From positions 62,001-126,000 of the forward strand of contig NZ_RBZP01000008.1 of assembly GCF_003628505.1 (NCBI RefSeq): 64,000 nucleotides of DNA, read 5' to 3'. The DNA comes from Oceanobacillus halophilus (lineage in GTDB: Bacteria; Bacillota; Bacilli; Bacillales; Amphibacillaceae). Positions within the stretch are counted from its first letter, which is position 1. Each line of letters starts with the position of its first letter. The notes under the pieces were generated by a model that saw nothing but the letters and a program-made list of their open reading frames with translations, had not been told where the DNA came from and did no database searches. The translations under genes were made by a program, and so were the position numbers. Shown here in pieces: positions 50,669 to 60,700 of the stretch.

Positions 50669-51520
50669 ATGGCACTGATAGAAAGGGCGCCCGCAAAAAT
50701 AAACTTATCACTAGACGTTTTGAGGAAGCGTGAGGATGGATTTCATGATTTAGAAATGGTAATGACAACCATTGATTTGTCTGATCGTATTGAACTATTT
50801 CCTTTAAAACAGGATAAAATTGAAGTTTCTATAGAGAGCAGATATGTACCAAGTGATGAACGGAATTTAGCATATAAGGCAGCAGTGGCCTTTAAAAATA
50901 AATATAACATTAAAACAGGTGTCCGTATTTGTATAGAAAAAAATATCCCCGTATCTGCTGGCCTTGGTGGCGGTAGTTCGAATGCTGCAGCAGTTCTCAG
51001 AGGATTAAATCGTCTTTGGCGTTTAAATATACCAAAAGAGGAGTTAGTTTTATTAGGAGCAAGTATAGATGAAGATGTAGGATTTTGTATATACGGAAAT
51101 ACTGCCGTTGTAAGGGGATATGGCGAGAAGATTGAAATGCTAGCATCTCCTCCTCCATGTTGGGTTATATTGGCAAAACCAAACATCGGTGTGACGACTA
51201 GAAAAATATTTGAGCAAATTAGTGTGACTGATTTGTACCATCCTAATACAAGTAAAGTGATTGAAGCGTTATATGAAAAGGACTTTCATAAGCTTTGTAA
51301 TAGTATAGGTAATTCACTTGAACCTATTACCAGTGTACAACATCCTGAAGTCATGCATATTAAGCAAGCGATGTTAAACATTGGAGCTGATGGAGTCTTA
51401 ATGAGTGGAAGCGGACCTACCGTTTATGGATTGGTAGAACATGAAAATAAAGCAAGGAGAATATATAACGGAATGCGAGGCTTTTGTGAAGAAGTATATT
51501 TAGTTCGAATAATTGGATAA
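50669..51520 (+). CDS. ispE: 4-diphosphocytidyl-2-C-methyl-D-erythritol kinase
   Basis: IspE phosphorylates CDP-methylerythritol in the MEP isoprenoid pathway. The 283-residue GHMP kinase begins [20 protein letters not shown], has the ATP loop [20 protein letters not shown] near 95 and the catalytic Asp in [10 protein letters not shown], and ends with [19 protein letters not shown] 50669 has AGGTGAG upstream; an in-frame ATG at 50579 adds a hydrophobic, unrelated stretch. purR follows after 66 bp, as in B. subtilis. Confidence 0.95.
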   Translation: MALIERAPAKINLSLDVLRKREDGFHDLEMVMTTIDLSDRIELFPLKQDKIEVSIESRYVPSDERNLAYKAAVAFKNKYNIKTGVRICIEKNIPVSAGLGGGSSNAAAVLRGLNRLWRLNIPKEELVLLGASIDEDVGFCIYGNTAVVRGYGEKIEMLASPPPCWVILAKPNIGVTTRKIFEQISVTDLYHPNTSKVIEALYEKDFHKLCNSIGNSLEPITSVQHPEVMHIKQAMLNIGADGVLMSGSGPTVYGLVEHENKARRIYNGMRGFCEEVYLVRIIG

Positions 51521-51586
51521 GCATTTGCCTAAAAACGTATAATAGTGGTATATTAGTATTTAAATATACGGTTTTGAGGTGTGGTA

Positions 51587-52408
51587 ATGAAAAGGAGTAA
51601 CCGATTAGTAATATTAACTGAGTTTTTTATGGAAAATCCACGAAAACACATACAATTACCATTTTTTGTAGATCTTTGTGAAACTACTAAGTCATCCATT
51701 AGTGAAGACTTAGATATTATCGATAATGTTTTTAAAACCCAAGGGTTAGGCTATTTAGAAAGAACAACCGGTGCTGGAGGTGGGGTTAAATATATTCCTG
51801 AAATCTCCTTGGAAAAAAGCTCCCAGTTTATTGAGGAATTGCGTAAAGAATTGCAAGATGCTAGTCGTATTTTGCCTGGTGGATATCTGTATATGAGTGA
51901 TATATTGGGTAATCCGAAGTTAGTTAGAGAAATTGGACGTATTTTTGCTTCTCGCTTTTCTAAGTTAGACATTGATGTAGTAGTAACCGTGGCAACCAAA
52001 GGGATTCCCTTGGCCTATGCTGTGGCATCTTTCTTGGAAGTGCCTGTTGTAATTGTAAGAAGAGACCCGAAAGTGACAGAAGGATCATCAGTTAGTATAA
52101 ATTATGTGTCCGGCTCATCGAGGAAAATACAAACGATGGTATTACCTAAGAGAAGTTTGAAGGAAGGTAGTAACGTTTGTATTATTGATGATTTCATGAA
52201 AGCTGGTGGTACGATTAATGGTATGATCAGTTTATTAAGCGAATTTAATGCACATGTAAAAGCTATTGGTGTATTAGCTGAGGCAGATGATGAAGAGGAA
52301 GAACGAATTGTAACCAACTATACTTCGTTAATTAAAATTACAGATTTAGATTTGATACATAAAAAAATTGAAGTACTAGCAGGTAACTTTTTAGAAGATG
52401 TATTATAA
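51587..52408 (+). CDS. purR: Purine operon repressor PurR
   Basis: PurR binds control regions of purine genes and is released by PRPP. The 273-residue protein has an N-terminal winged helix (about 1-75; NRLVILTEFFMENPRKHI) and a phosphoribosyltransferase-fold domain with the PRPP motif VCIIDDFMKAGGTINGM near 200. ATG 51587 has GAGGTG five bases upstream; GTG 51581 is inside that site. TATAAT at 51538 within a loose promoter lies upstream. In B. subtilis yabJ follows; here spoVG follows directly. The prs product PRPP is its signal, and prs lies 2.3 kb downstream. Confidence 0.95.
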   Translation: MKRSNRLVILTEFFMENPRKHIQLPFFVDLCETTKSSISEDLDIIDNVFKTQGLGYLERTTGAGGGVKYIPEISLEKSSQFIEELRKELQDASRILPGGYLYMSDILGNPKLVREIGRIFASRFSKLDIDVVVTVATKGIPLAYAVASFLEVPVVIVRRDPKVTEGSSVSINYVSGSSRKIQTMVLPKRSLKEGSNVCIIDDFMKAGGTINGMISLLSEFNAHVKAIGVLAEADDEEEERIVTNYTSLIKITDLDLIHKKIEVLAGNFLEDVL

Positions 52409-52423
52409 ATAAAATAGATTAAA

Positions 52424-52466
52424 AAGGCAAAAAAGGCTGAGAATATAGGCTTTTTTGCCTTATTTT
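52424..52466 (+). terminator. purR terminator
   Basis: AAGGCAAAAAAGGCT (52424-52438) pairs with AGGCTTTTTTGCCTT (52447-52461) with one mismatch, followed by ATTTT. Confidence 0.8.
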
Positions 52467-52521
52467 AATAGAGTAAAAAAAGTCTTTTTGAAAAATATAT
52501 AATTTTTTTTCTATTTTATGC

Positions 52522-52546
52522 AGGAATTTTAATAAATTTGTTGAAT
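52522..52546 (+). promoter_or_regulatory. Sigma-H promoter of spoVG
   Basis: AGGAATT (52522-52528), an 11-nt spacer and GTTGAAT (52540-52546) reproduce the sigma-H pattern (AGGAWTT-N11-GNNGAAT) and the B. subtilis spoVG spacing. An A/T tract upstream (52480-52515) is a plausible AbrB/UP region. The ATG is 38 bp on. Confidence 0.8.
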
Positions 52547-52584
52547 TAGTTAATAAGTTCTAAGGGAAAAGGTGGTGAGACATC

Positions 52585-52875
52585 ATGGAAGTAACCGACG
52601 TAAGATTACGCCGCGTGAATACAGAGGGCAGAATGCGCGCAATTGCATCAATTACATTGGATCAGGAATTTGTTGTACACGATATTCGGGTTATAGACGG
52701 TAACAACGGATTATTTGTGGCAATGCCTTCCAAACGAACTCCTGACGGTGAATTCCGGGATATTGCACATCCAATTAATTCTGGAACACGTGCAAAAATC
52801 CAAGACGCAGTATTAGAGGAATACCACCGTGCTGGTGAAGCAGAGGTTGAATATGAAGAAGCAGGTGCTTCCTAA
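52585..52875 (+). CDS. spoVG: Septation and transition-state RNA/DNA-binding protein SpoVG
   Basis: SpoVG is a small regulator that affects asymmetric septation and cortex formation and binds nucleic acids. The 96-residue protein starts [20 protein letters not shown] and holds [20 protein letters not shown], the conserved core. GGTGG precedes the ATG. A sigma-H promoter and likely AbrB repression control it. In B. subtilis yabJ precedes it; here it stands behind purR. Confidence 0.96.
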   Translation: MEVTDVRLRRVNTEGRMRAIASITLDQEFVVHDIRVIDGNNGLFVAMPSKRTPDGEFRDIAHPINSGTRAKIQDAVLEEYHRAGEAEVEYEEAGAS

Positions 52876-52888
52876 AACATGATTAACG

Positions 52889-52926
52889 AAAGGGGTCAAA
52901 TCTATCAAAGATTGACCTTCTTTTTT
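52889..52926 (+). terminator. spoVG terminator
   Basis: GGTCAA (52894-52899) pairs with TTGACC (52912-52917), followed by TTCTTTTTTG. The stem is short. Confidence 0.65.
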
Positions 52927-52965
52927 GTATTCACCTCTTTTCGAATGTTTTTTTGCCTTTAGCTA

Positions 52966-53022
52966 CACTATTCTGAATTAAAGATATCTGCAGTCTATAT
53001 AAAAAGTGAAGTAAAGTCTTGT
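52966..53022 (+). repeat. Flank-type repeat shared with 25728-25780
   Basis: TTCTGAATTAAAGATATCTG (52971-52990), CAGTCTATATAAA and AGTAAAGTCTTGTT align, with few differences, with 25728-25780. Here the GC-rich palindrome that adjoins the other copy is missing. The rest of the 52927-53254 spacer shows no gene; a promoter for glmU lies at 53190. Confidence 0.6.
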
Positions 53023-53189
53023 TTTATCAACTGTAACTTTTAAAAGTCTTGCAAACGCAAAGTGAGAGTAAAAAAATTGTCCACCTCCTGTCTACTATCA
53101 TCAAGTAATTAAGAACTCCTTATGTAAAATCTCCTTCCAAACTTTATACACAATGGAAAAAGTACCCATGCTATTAGATAATCAATGTG

Positions 53190-53218
53190 TTGAAATCAAA
53201 CCTTGTTTAAGATATATT
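53190..53218 (+). promoter_or_regulatory. Promoter of glmU-prs
   Basis: TTGAAA (53190-53195), 17 nt, TATATT (53213-53218), 37 bp before the glmU ATG. Confidence 0.6.
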
Positions 53219-53254
53219 TTATAATGGATAAAAGTAATAATTGGAGGTTTCCTT

Positions 53255-54628
53255 ATGACGAATCGTTATGCTGTCATCTTGGCAGCGGGACAAGGAACAA
53301 GGATGAAATCAAAGCTTTATAAAGTACTACACCCTGTGATGGGCCGCCCGATGGTTCAACATGTTATAGATCAATTAACCCCTCTTAACTTAGATGAGAC
53401 AGTAACCATTGTGGGATTTGGTGCAGAAAAGGTAAAAGAAGTAATTGGTAATCAAAGTAATTATGTTATACAAGAGGAACAACTTGGAACTGGCCATGCT
53501 GTGATGCAAGCAGAATCATTATTGAGCGATAAAGATGGGACAACAATCGTGGTTTGTGGTGATACACCATTAATAACAAATACCACTTTCGAGGCGCTTT
53601 TTGAACATCATGAGAAGGAAGGTGCAAGTGCAACTATCTTAACTGCCAAAGCTGATGATCCTGCTGGATATGGGAGAGTAATACGAAATGCTGAAAATGA
53701 AGTAGAACGAATCGTTGAACATAAGGACGCAAATGATGCAGAGCTCCAAGTATCGGAAATAAACACAGGTACATATTGTTTTGATAACCAGGCACTCTTT
53801 GCTGCATTAAAAGAAGTATCTAATGATAATGCTCAGGGTGAATATTATTTGCCAGATGTCATTGAAATACTTAGGGGCAAAGAAGAAAAAGTTAGTGCAT
53901 TTATGACCGAACATTTTGAAGAGACGCTCGGAGTTAATGATCGTGTTGCTTTAGCAAAGGCTGAAAAAATCATGAAAAAGCGAATTAATGAGAAGCATAT
54001 GAGAAATGGTGTTTCTATTATTGATCCAGATAATACATATATTCAGTCGAATGTTACCATTGAATCAGATGTTGTCATTCATCCTGGATCTGTGCTTAAA
54101 GGATCAACAATCATTAAAGAAGATGCAGAAATAGGCCCTAATACGGAAATTACCAATTGTCAAGTTGGAGAAGGTACTGTCATTAAACATAGTGTGGCTT
54201 CGGATAGTAATATTGGGCAACATGTTAATATTGGACCGTTCGCACATATACGTCCAGAATCAGTTGTAGGCAATGGAGCGAAAGTTGGAAACTTCGTGGA
54301 AATCAAAAAGACAAAAATGGGCGAAGGTAGCAAGGCATCTCACTTAAGTTACCTAGGAGATGCAGATGTTGGGAGCAATGTGAACATTGGATGTGGTACA
54401 ATAACAGTGAACTATGATGGAACTAATAAATACCTAACAACGATAGAAGACGACGCGTTTATCGGTTGTAACTCCAATTTAATTGCACCAGTTACTATTG
54501 GAAAAGGGTCATATGTTGCTGCTGGATCTACCATTACAAAAGATGTACCAACAGAGGCATTGTCTGTTGCCAGAGCAAGACAAACAAATAAAGAAGGATA
54601 TGTAACAAAATTAAAAAATAGAAAATGA
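53255..54628 (+). CDS. glmU: Bifunctional GlmU (UDP-GlcNAc synthesis)
   Basis: GlmU acetylates glucosamine-1-phosphate and then uridylates it to UDP-GlcNAc for peptidoglycan and teichoic acids. The 457-residue protein has the nucleotidyltransferase signature [19 protein letters not shown] near 8, [10 protein letters not shown], and NTGTYCFDN, followed by a left-handed beta-helix (about 250-440) with the acetyl site [20 protein letters not shown]. The ATG has TGGAGG upstream. prs follows after 22 bp. Confidence 0.97.
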   Translation: MTNRYAVILAAGQGTRMKSKLYKVLHPVMGRPMVQHVIDQLTPLNLDETVTIVGFGAEKVKEVIGNQSNYVIQEEQLGTGHAVMQAESLLSDKDGTTIVVCGDTPLITNTTFEALFEHHEKEGASATILTAKADDPAGYGRVIRNAENEVERIVEHKDANDAELQVSEINTGTYCFDNQALFAALKEVSNDNAQGEYYLPDVIEILRGKEEKVSAFMTEHFEETLGVNDRVALAKAEKIMKKRINEKHMRNGVSIIDPDNTYIQSNVTIESDVVIHPGSVLKGSTIIKEDAEIGPNTEITNCQVGEGTVIKHSVASDSNIGQHVNIGPFAHIRPESVVGNGAKVGNFVEIKKTKMGEGSKASHLSYLGDADVGSNVNIGCGTITVNYDGTNKYLTTIEDDAFIGCNSNLIAPVTIGKGSYVAAGSTITKDVPTEALSVARARQTNKEGYVTKLKNRK

Positions 54629-54650
54629 GATTAACGGAGGGTTAAAATCC

Positions 54651-55604
54651 ATGTCATCAAGTTACAGCGACTCATCGTTGAAGGTGTTATCACTTAATTC
54701 AAATCCAAAATTAGCAAGGGATATTGCAGATCACATTGGTGTTCAATTAGGAAAGTGTACAATATCCAGATTTAGTGATGGTGAAGTACAAATTAATATC
54801 GAGGAAAGTATCCGAGGCTGTGATGTTTATGTTATTCAATCAACATGTGCTCCGGTTAATCAACATATAATGGAATTACTAATCATGATTGATGCCTTAA
54901 AACGAGCATCGGCCAAATCGATTAATATTGTTATGCCATACTACGGCTATGCTAGACAAGATCGGAAAGCTCGTTCTAGAGAACCTATTGCAGCTAAATT
55001 AGTGGCAGATTTAATTACAACGGCAGGAGCTAATCGCGTAATTACGCTTGATTTACATGCTCCACAAATACAAGGATTCTTTGATATTCCGATTGACCAC
55101 TTACAAGGTGTTCCCATTTTATCGAATTATATTGAATCAAAAGGACTAGAAGACCCTATTATAGTTTCACCTGACCATGGTGGGGTAACACGTGCTCGGA
55201 AAATGGCAGATCGGTTAAAAGCTCCAATCGGTATTATTGATAAGCGACGTCCTCGTCCGAACGTTGCTGAAGTAATGAATATAATTGGTAATATAGAAGG
55301 AAAAACAGCGATACTAGTTGATGATATTATTGATACAGCTGGAACGATTACTTTAGCTGCAAATGCATTAATTGAAAATGGTGCAAAAGAAGTGTATGCA
55401 TGCTGCACACACCCAGTACTATCAGGACCGGCTATCGAGAGGATTGAGAACTCTAAGATTAAGGAATTAGTGGTTACTAATAGCATTCCATTACCGGCAG
55501 AAAAAAATATTGAAAAAATTACGACACTATCTGTTGCGCCTCTAATAGGGGAAGCGATAATTCGTGTCCATGAATTACAATCTGTAAGTATTCTTTTCGA
55601 TTAA
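54651..55604 (+). CDS. prs: Ribose-phosphate pyrophosphokinase
   Basis: Prs makes PRPP from ribose-5-phosphate and ATP, feeding purines, pyrimidines, NAD, His and Trp. The 317-residue protein has [28 protein letters not shown] (metal), [13 protein letters not shown] flexible loop and the PRPP loop [17 protein letters not shown] near 222. The ATG has GGAGGG upstream. It follows glmU in one unit. Product PRPP also signals to PurR nearby. Confidence 0.97.
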   Translation: MSSSYSDSSLKVLSLNSNPKLARDIADHIGVQLGKCTISRFSDGEVQINIEESIRGCDVYVIQSTCAPVNQHIMELLIMIDALKRASAKSINIVMPYYGYARQDRKARSREPIAAKLVADLITTAGANRVITLDLHAPQIQGFFDIPIDHLQGVPILSNYIESKGLEDPIIVSPDHGGVTRARKMADRLKAPIGIIDKRRPRPNVAEVMNIIGNIEGKTAILVDDIIDTAGTITLAANALIENGAKEVYACCTHPVLSGPAIERIENSKIKELVVTNSIPLPAEKNIEKITTLSVAPLIGEAIIRVHELQSVSILFD

Positions 55605-55611
55605 TTGTAAT

Positions 55612-55637
55612 GTTTAGATTGCCTTAGTATAGGGAAT
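55612..55637 (+). promoter_or_regulatory. Sigma-B-like promoter of ctc
   Basis: GTTTAG (55612-55617), 14 nt, GGGAAT (55632-55637) fits the sigma-B pattern GTTTAA-N12-15-GGGWAW with one mismatch. It begins just after the prs stop, 105 bp before the ctc start. B. subtilis ctc is a classic sigma-B gene at the same position. Confidence 0.7.
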
Positions 55638-55741
55638 AAATGTATTGACTTAAAAATAGCTCCATGAAGAAAATGAGAATTATTAAAACAATGTATGGAA
55701 TTTCAATGTTTTAGTATTAAAATATCTGGAGGATGATAACT

Positions 55742-56356
55742 ATGTCAGTTACATTAAAAGCAATAAAACGAAATGATCTTACGCGATCCAATACAAAAAC
55801 TTTAAGAGAAAATGGACAAGTTCCTGCTGTGGTTTATGGAAAACAAAAAGAGCCACAAGCTATTGCAGTGGACAGTATTGAGTTAGTAAAAGTAATTCGT
55901 GATAATGGGAAAAACGCTGTACTTTCACTTGCTTTAGATACAGATAACACCGTTGATGTCATGTTTTATGATTATCAAGTAGACCCTCTAAAAGATAACT
56001 TAGTACATGTTGACTTTTATATGGCCGATATGTCTGAAGCAAGAGATGTGTCTGTTCCAATAAGATTAGAAGGCGAGCCAAATGGACAAGGGGTTCTCCA
56101 ACAACCTTTATTTGAAGTTCAAGTTCGTGCAAAACCAAATGATATACCTGAAGAAGTCACAGTAGATATATCTAGTCTTGAAATAGGAGATGTTATTACA
56201 ATTGCTGATTTGCCGGCAAACAATAAATATGAATTTATTGATGACCCAGAATCAACAGTTGCTACAGTCCTTGCTCCGGATACAAACGTTGCAGAAGAGC
56301 ATGCCGAAGAAGTAGAAGAAGCAGAGGCGGGCGAAGAAGAATCAGGAGAAGAATAG
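55742..56356 (+). CDS. ctc: Ribosomal protein bL25, general stress type (Ctc)
   Basis: Ctc is the long form of L25 (204 residues); it binds 5S rRNA and in B. subtilis is a general stress protein. The N-terminal L25 domain runs from SVTLKAIKRNDLTRSNTKTL to about 95, with NGQVPAVVYGKQ; the TL5 C-terminal domain ends in a very acidic tail (EEVEEAEAGEEESGEE). ATG 55742 lies nine bases after GGAGG; ATG 55733 overlaps that site. A sigma-B-like promoter precedes it. Confidence 0.95.
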   Translation: MSVTLKAIKRNDLTRSNTKTLRENGQVPAVVYGKQKEPQAIAVDSIELVKVIRDNGKNAVLSLALDTDNTVDVMFYDYQVDPLKDNLVHVDFYMADMSEARDVSVPIRLEGEPNGQGVLQQPLFEVQVRAKPNDIPEEVTVDISSLEIGDVITIADLPANNKYEFIDDPESTVATVLAPDTNVAEEHAEEVEEAEAGEEESGEE

Positions 56357-56401
56357 AGTATGATCAACCCTATTACTTCCCAAGTGTGTAAATAAATTCA
56401 A

Positions 56402-56458
56402 TAATCCCCTTCCTTTAAGAAAAAGTACCTATTTTCTTAGTGGGAGGGATTGTTGTAT
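56402..56458 (+). terminator. Long hairpin terminator after ctc
   Basis: AATCCCCTTCC pairs imperfectly with GGGAGGGATT and TAAGAAAA with TTTTCTTA inside, then GTTGTATTT. The remaining 56459-56686 stretch is AT-rich with no gene apart from a possible N-terminal extension of pth. Confidence 0.55.
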
Positions 56459-56686
56459 TTGTAATAAACCTTCTCCAAGAAAAAAGTTAATTCTTTATAT
56501 CGACTTTTTTATTATAGTGTGCAAACTAGTATAGAATGATTATGGTGATGCTCTCGCTTTAGCAACATTACATGACGTTTTCTAATCTTAATTAAGAGTG
56601 GATAATAAATAATGAGGTAGTTAAAGATGGTTTTTAATATATTTAATATAAAAAGATCAAAATCTAATAAAGGAAGCCAGCAAAAA

Positions 56687-57253
56687 ATGAAATGTATTGT
56701 AGGATTAGGAAACCCAGGTAAGAAATATGAGAATACGAGACATAATGTAGGATTTATGGTAGTTGATGAATTAGCTAGAAGAAACGGATGGCAAATAAAT
56801 AAATCCAAATTTAAAGGTACTTTTGTCATGGAGCAATTTGGAGGAGAAAAAGTTATCCTACTTAAACCTCAGACATATATGAATCTTTCCGGTGAATCGA
56901 TACGTGCACTTATTGATTTTTATAATATTGAAATTGACGATATTGTCGTAATATATGATGACTTAGATTTACCACCAGGAAAAATACGTTTACGTCAAAA
57001 AGGCGGTCATGGCGGCCATAATGGGGTTAGAAATACAATTGACCATCTAGGTACCAAGGATTTTAAGCGTATTCGTGTAGGCATAGGAAGACCGTCTACT
57101 AATATGCCAGTAATTGATTATGTTTTGGGGACTTTTCCAAAAAGTGATCAGGAAAATATGCAAACAAGTATTAGTAAATCAGCAGACGCTTGCGAATCCT
57201 GGTTAAAAGGAAAACCTTATTTAGAAGTAATGAATGATTATAATAATAGTTAA
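56687..57253 (+). CDS. pth: Peptidyl-tRNA hydrolase
   Basis: Pth (SpoVC in B. subtilis) frees tRNA from dropped-off peptidyl-tRNA. The 188-residue protein starts MKCIVGLGNPGKKYENTRHN with the catalytic His near 20, holds YMNLSGESIRAL and YDDLDLPPGKIRLRQKGGHG (catalytic Asp). ATG 56687 gives the B. subtilis length and has AAAGGAAG upstream. An in-frame ATG at 56627 with GAGGT eight bases upstream would add 20 Lys/Ser-rich residues, so the start is not certain. Confidence 0.95.
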   Translation: MKCIVGLGNPGKKYENTRHNVGFMVVDELARRNGWQINKSKFKGTFVMEQFGGEKVILLKPQTYMNLSGESIRALIDFYNIEIDDIVVIYDDLDLPPGKIRLRQKGGHGGHNGVRNTIDHLGTKDFKRIRVGIGRPSTNMPVIDYVLGTFPKSDQENMQTSISKSADACESWLKGKPYLEVMNDYNNS

Positions 57254-57432
57254 TAATATCAATGATGACTAGCACGAAAGCTTAACCTAACACTTTTCCC
57301 TTCAATCTATAAAGTAATGGTTCACTTACTGAAGCTTTGCAATATATACTGTTTGGTTGTATGTATAATATATCTCTATTCGGATAAACTTTTAATAAAG
57401 TTTTGATTCACGTTATCCGAGGAGGAATATAG

Positions 57433-57663
57433 GTGTCCATTGTTTATAATTGCAGACACTGTGGAAATGAAATAGGAAAATTGGAAAACCAGATAATCGA
57501 TACATCCATGTTAGGATTTGATCATCTATCCATGGAGGAAAAAAAGGAAATGATCCAATATCAATCAAATGGTGATATCCATGTAAAAACAATTTGTGAA
57601 AGCTGCGAAGAAACACTAGGACAGCATCCACATTATCATGAATTGGATTTCTTTATACAATAG
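57433..57663 (+). CDS. fin: Anti-sigma-F factor Fin (YabK)
   Basis: Fin helps switch from sigma-F to sigma-G in the forespore by binding sigma-F. The 76-residue protein has zinc-type pairs CRHCGNEIG and CESCEETLG, and a middle helix MEEKKEMIQ. GTG 57433 has GGAGGA six bases upstream. It sits between pth and mfd, the B. subtilis position of yabK. A terminator follows. Confidence 0.92.
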   Translation: MSIVYNCRHCGNEIGKLENQIIDTSMLGFDHLSMEEKKEMIQYQSNGDIHVKTICESCEETLGQHPHYHELDFFIQ

Positions 57664-57674
57664 TATAAGCAAGA

Positions 57675-57705
57675 AAAGCTTTGGTATTAGACCAAAGCAT
57701 TTTTG
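57675..57705 (+). terminator. fin terminator
   Basis: GCTTTGGT (57678-57685) pairs with ACCAAAGC (57691-57698), followed by ATTTTTG. Confidence 0.85.
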
Positions 57706-57742
57706 CGCTTAGTATGAAAGTGCAATAAGCGGGGGTTTAACG

Positions 57743-60700
57743 ATGAAAGGAATTAATCATTATTTACAATCACAGGAAGATATACAGTCTATTATTAATG
57801 GTATAACTAGTGGTATGAATGAGCAGCTAGTTGCTGGTCTATCTGGTTCTGCTAGAAGTATGCTAGTTTCTGTTGTTAACGAATCTATTACTAAACCAGT
57901 ATTATTAGTAACACATCAACTGGTACATGCTCAGCAACTGCACGATGATTTGGTGGACTTTGTAGGGGAAGAAAATGTACATTTATATCCTGTAAATGAG
58001 TTAATCGCTTCTGAAATAGCATTTTCAAGTCCAGAATTGAGAAGTCAGCGAATTGAGGCATTAACATCATGGTCACAGAATAAATCGGGAATTTTAATTG
58101 CTCCTGTAGCAGCATTAAAGCGTATTCTACCCCCGCCAAGTTATTGGAGTAGATATCAATTAAAGTTTACTCTTGGTGAGGAAATTGATATTGATAAATA
58201 TCTCGCATCTCTTGTAGATATGGGGTATGAACGTGCATCGATGGTGTCCACCCCTGGGGAATTTAGCAAGCGAGGTGGGATTATTGATATATATCCAATA
58301 ACCGAGGAAAATCCGGTTCGAGTAGAGTTGTTCGATGAAGAAATTGACTCTATACGCTATTTTGATGCTGAAACTCAACGTTCACTAGAGAAACGAAATG
58401 AAATTATTGTTGGACCAGCATCTGAGTTGTTATTGACTGATGAAGATATCCATTCCTCAGCAGAGCGGTTAGAAACAGCACTAGCAGAATCGTTGAAAAA
58501 GATGAAAAAATCAGAGACAAAAGAGAATTTGATTGAAGTCATCGAAGCAGATATTGGTCGGTTAAAAAATCTAGAGAGATTTCAAGAAATGTATAAATAT
58601 ATCGGATTTCTATATGAAAAGCCTGCTAGTTTGTTAGATTATCTAACGCAAGATGGGCTTGTAGTGCTAGATGAGATGAGCAGAATTCAGGAAACGGCTA
58701 ATAGTTTGGACACAGAAGAAGCAGAATGGTATAGTAGTTTGCTTGAGGCAGGAAAGATGGTTCGAAACAGCAGATTTTCCTATGATTGGCAAACTGTATT
58801 GGATAATATGACCCAACAGCGGATGTATATGTCTGTTTTTTTACGACATATACCAAATACAAACCCGCAGAATATTATCAATCTTTCTTCCCGAGCTATG
58901 CAGGAATTTCATGGTCAAATGCATTTATTTAAAAATGAACTAATCCGCTGGAAGAAAGGGGATTTTTCTGTCGTTATTTTAGCCCCAAATGAAAAGCGGG
59001 CGGAAAAGATTCATTCTATTCTCATGGATTATGATGTGGAAGCCGCTATTTCTAAGCAATTAACGTTACCAGTTAATAAACCTACGATAGCTATAGGAAA
59101 TATCAATAGCGGAATAGAACTTCCAATGCATAAGCTTGTAATAATTACCGAAAATGAATTATTTAAAAAGCGAATGAAACGAGCAAGAAAACAGCAAAAG
59201 ATCTCCAATGCAGAACGTATAAAGAGTTACCAAGAGTTAAAGGTCGGCGATTATGTTGTTCATGCTAATCATGGGGTCGGTAAATACTTAGGAATAGAAA
59301 CATTAAAATTAAACGATTTGCATAAGGACTTTATGCTTATTCGTTATTCTGGTGACGACAAATTATATGTTCCTATTGATCAAATTGATTTAGTTCAAAA
59401 ATACGTTGCAGCAGAAGGAAAAGAACCAAAACTATATAAATTAGGTGGAACAGAATGGACGAAAGTTAAAAGAAAAGTCCAATCAAGTGTAGAAGATATT
59501 GCGGATGATTTAATCAAGCTTTATGCCGAAAGAGAAGCTAGAAAAGGATATGCATTTTCTAAGGATACAGAGATGCAACGAGAATTTGAAGCATCTTTCC
59601 CATATCAGGAGACGGAAGATCAATTACGTTGTATTGAAGAAATCAAAGCTGATATGGAAAAAGAACAGCCAATGGATCGTTTGTTATGTGGTGATGTTGG
59701 TTATGGGAAAACAGAGGTAGCGATTCGTGCTGCTTTTAAGGCAGTGATGGATGGAAAGCAAGTTGCATTATTGGTGCCAACAACCATTCTTGCCCAACAG
59801 CATTATGAAACGATTCGAGAAAGATTTCAGGATTATCCTATTAATATCGGGCTACTTAGCAGGTTTCGTACTAAAAAACAACAAACGGAAACAATCAATG
59901 GCATCAACAAAGGAACGATGGATGTGGTTATTGGAACGCATCGTGTATTGTCAAAAGACATTCAGTTCCGTGATTTAGGTCTACTAATAGTAGATGAAGA
60001 GCAGCGTTTTGGAGTGAAACATAAAGAGAAAATTAAACAAATGAAATCTAATGTGGATGTTCTTACTCTAACTGCAACACCAATACCAAGAACATTGCAT
60101 ATGTCAATGCTAGGTGTTCGCGACCTTTCTGTTATTGAAACCCCTCCAGAAAATCGTTTCCCTATTCAAACGTATGTAATGGAATATAATCCTATACTGG
60201 TGAGAGAAGCGATTGAACGAGAAATGGCGCGTGGCGGCCAGATTTTCTTCTTATATAATCGTGTAGAAAATATTGATAAGGTAGCACGTGATGTTGGTAT
60301 GCTTGTTCCAGAGGCAAGAGTAGCTGTTGCTCATGGAAGAATGACAGAAACAGAATTAGAAAATGTTATTGTAAGCTTTTTAGAAGGGGAATTTGATGTC
60401 CTCGTTAGTACGACAATCATTGAGACGGGTGTTGATATCCCGAATGTAAATACGTTAATAGTAAGCAATGCCGATCATATGGGTCTAAGTCAATTGTATC
60501 AATTACGTGGTCGTGTTGGACGTTCGAATCGAGTAGCCTATGCTTATTTCACATATCAAAAAGATAAGGTGTTAACGGAAGTTGCTGAAAAGAGATTGCA
60601 AGCAATAAAGGAATTCACAGAATTAGGATCCGGTTTTAAAATTGCGATGCGTGATTTGTCTATTCGTGGGGCAGGAAATTTATTAGGCTCTCAGCAGCAT

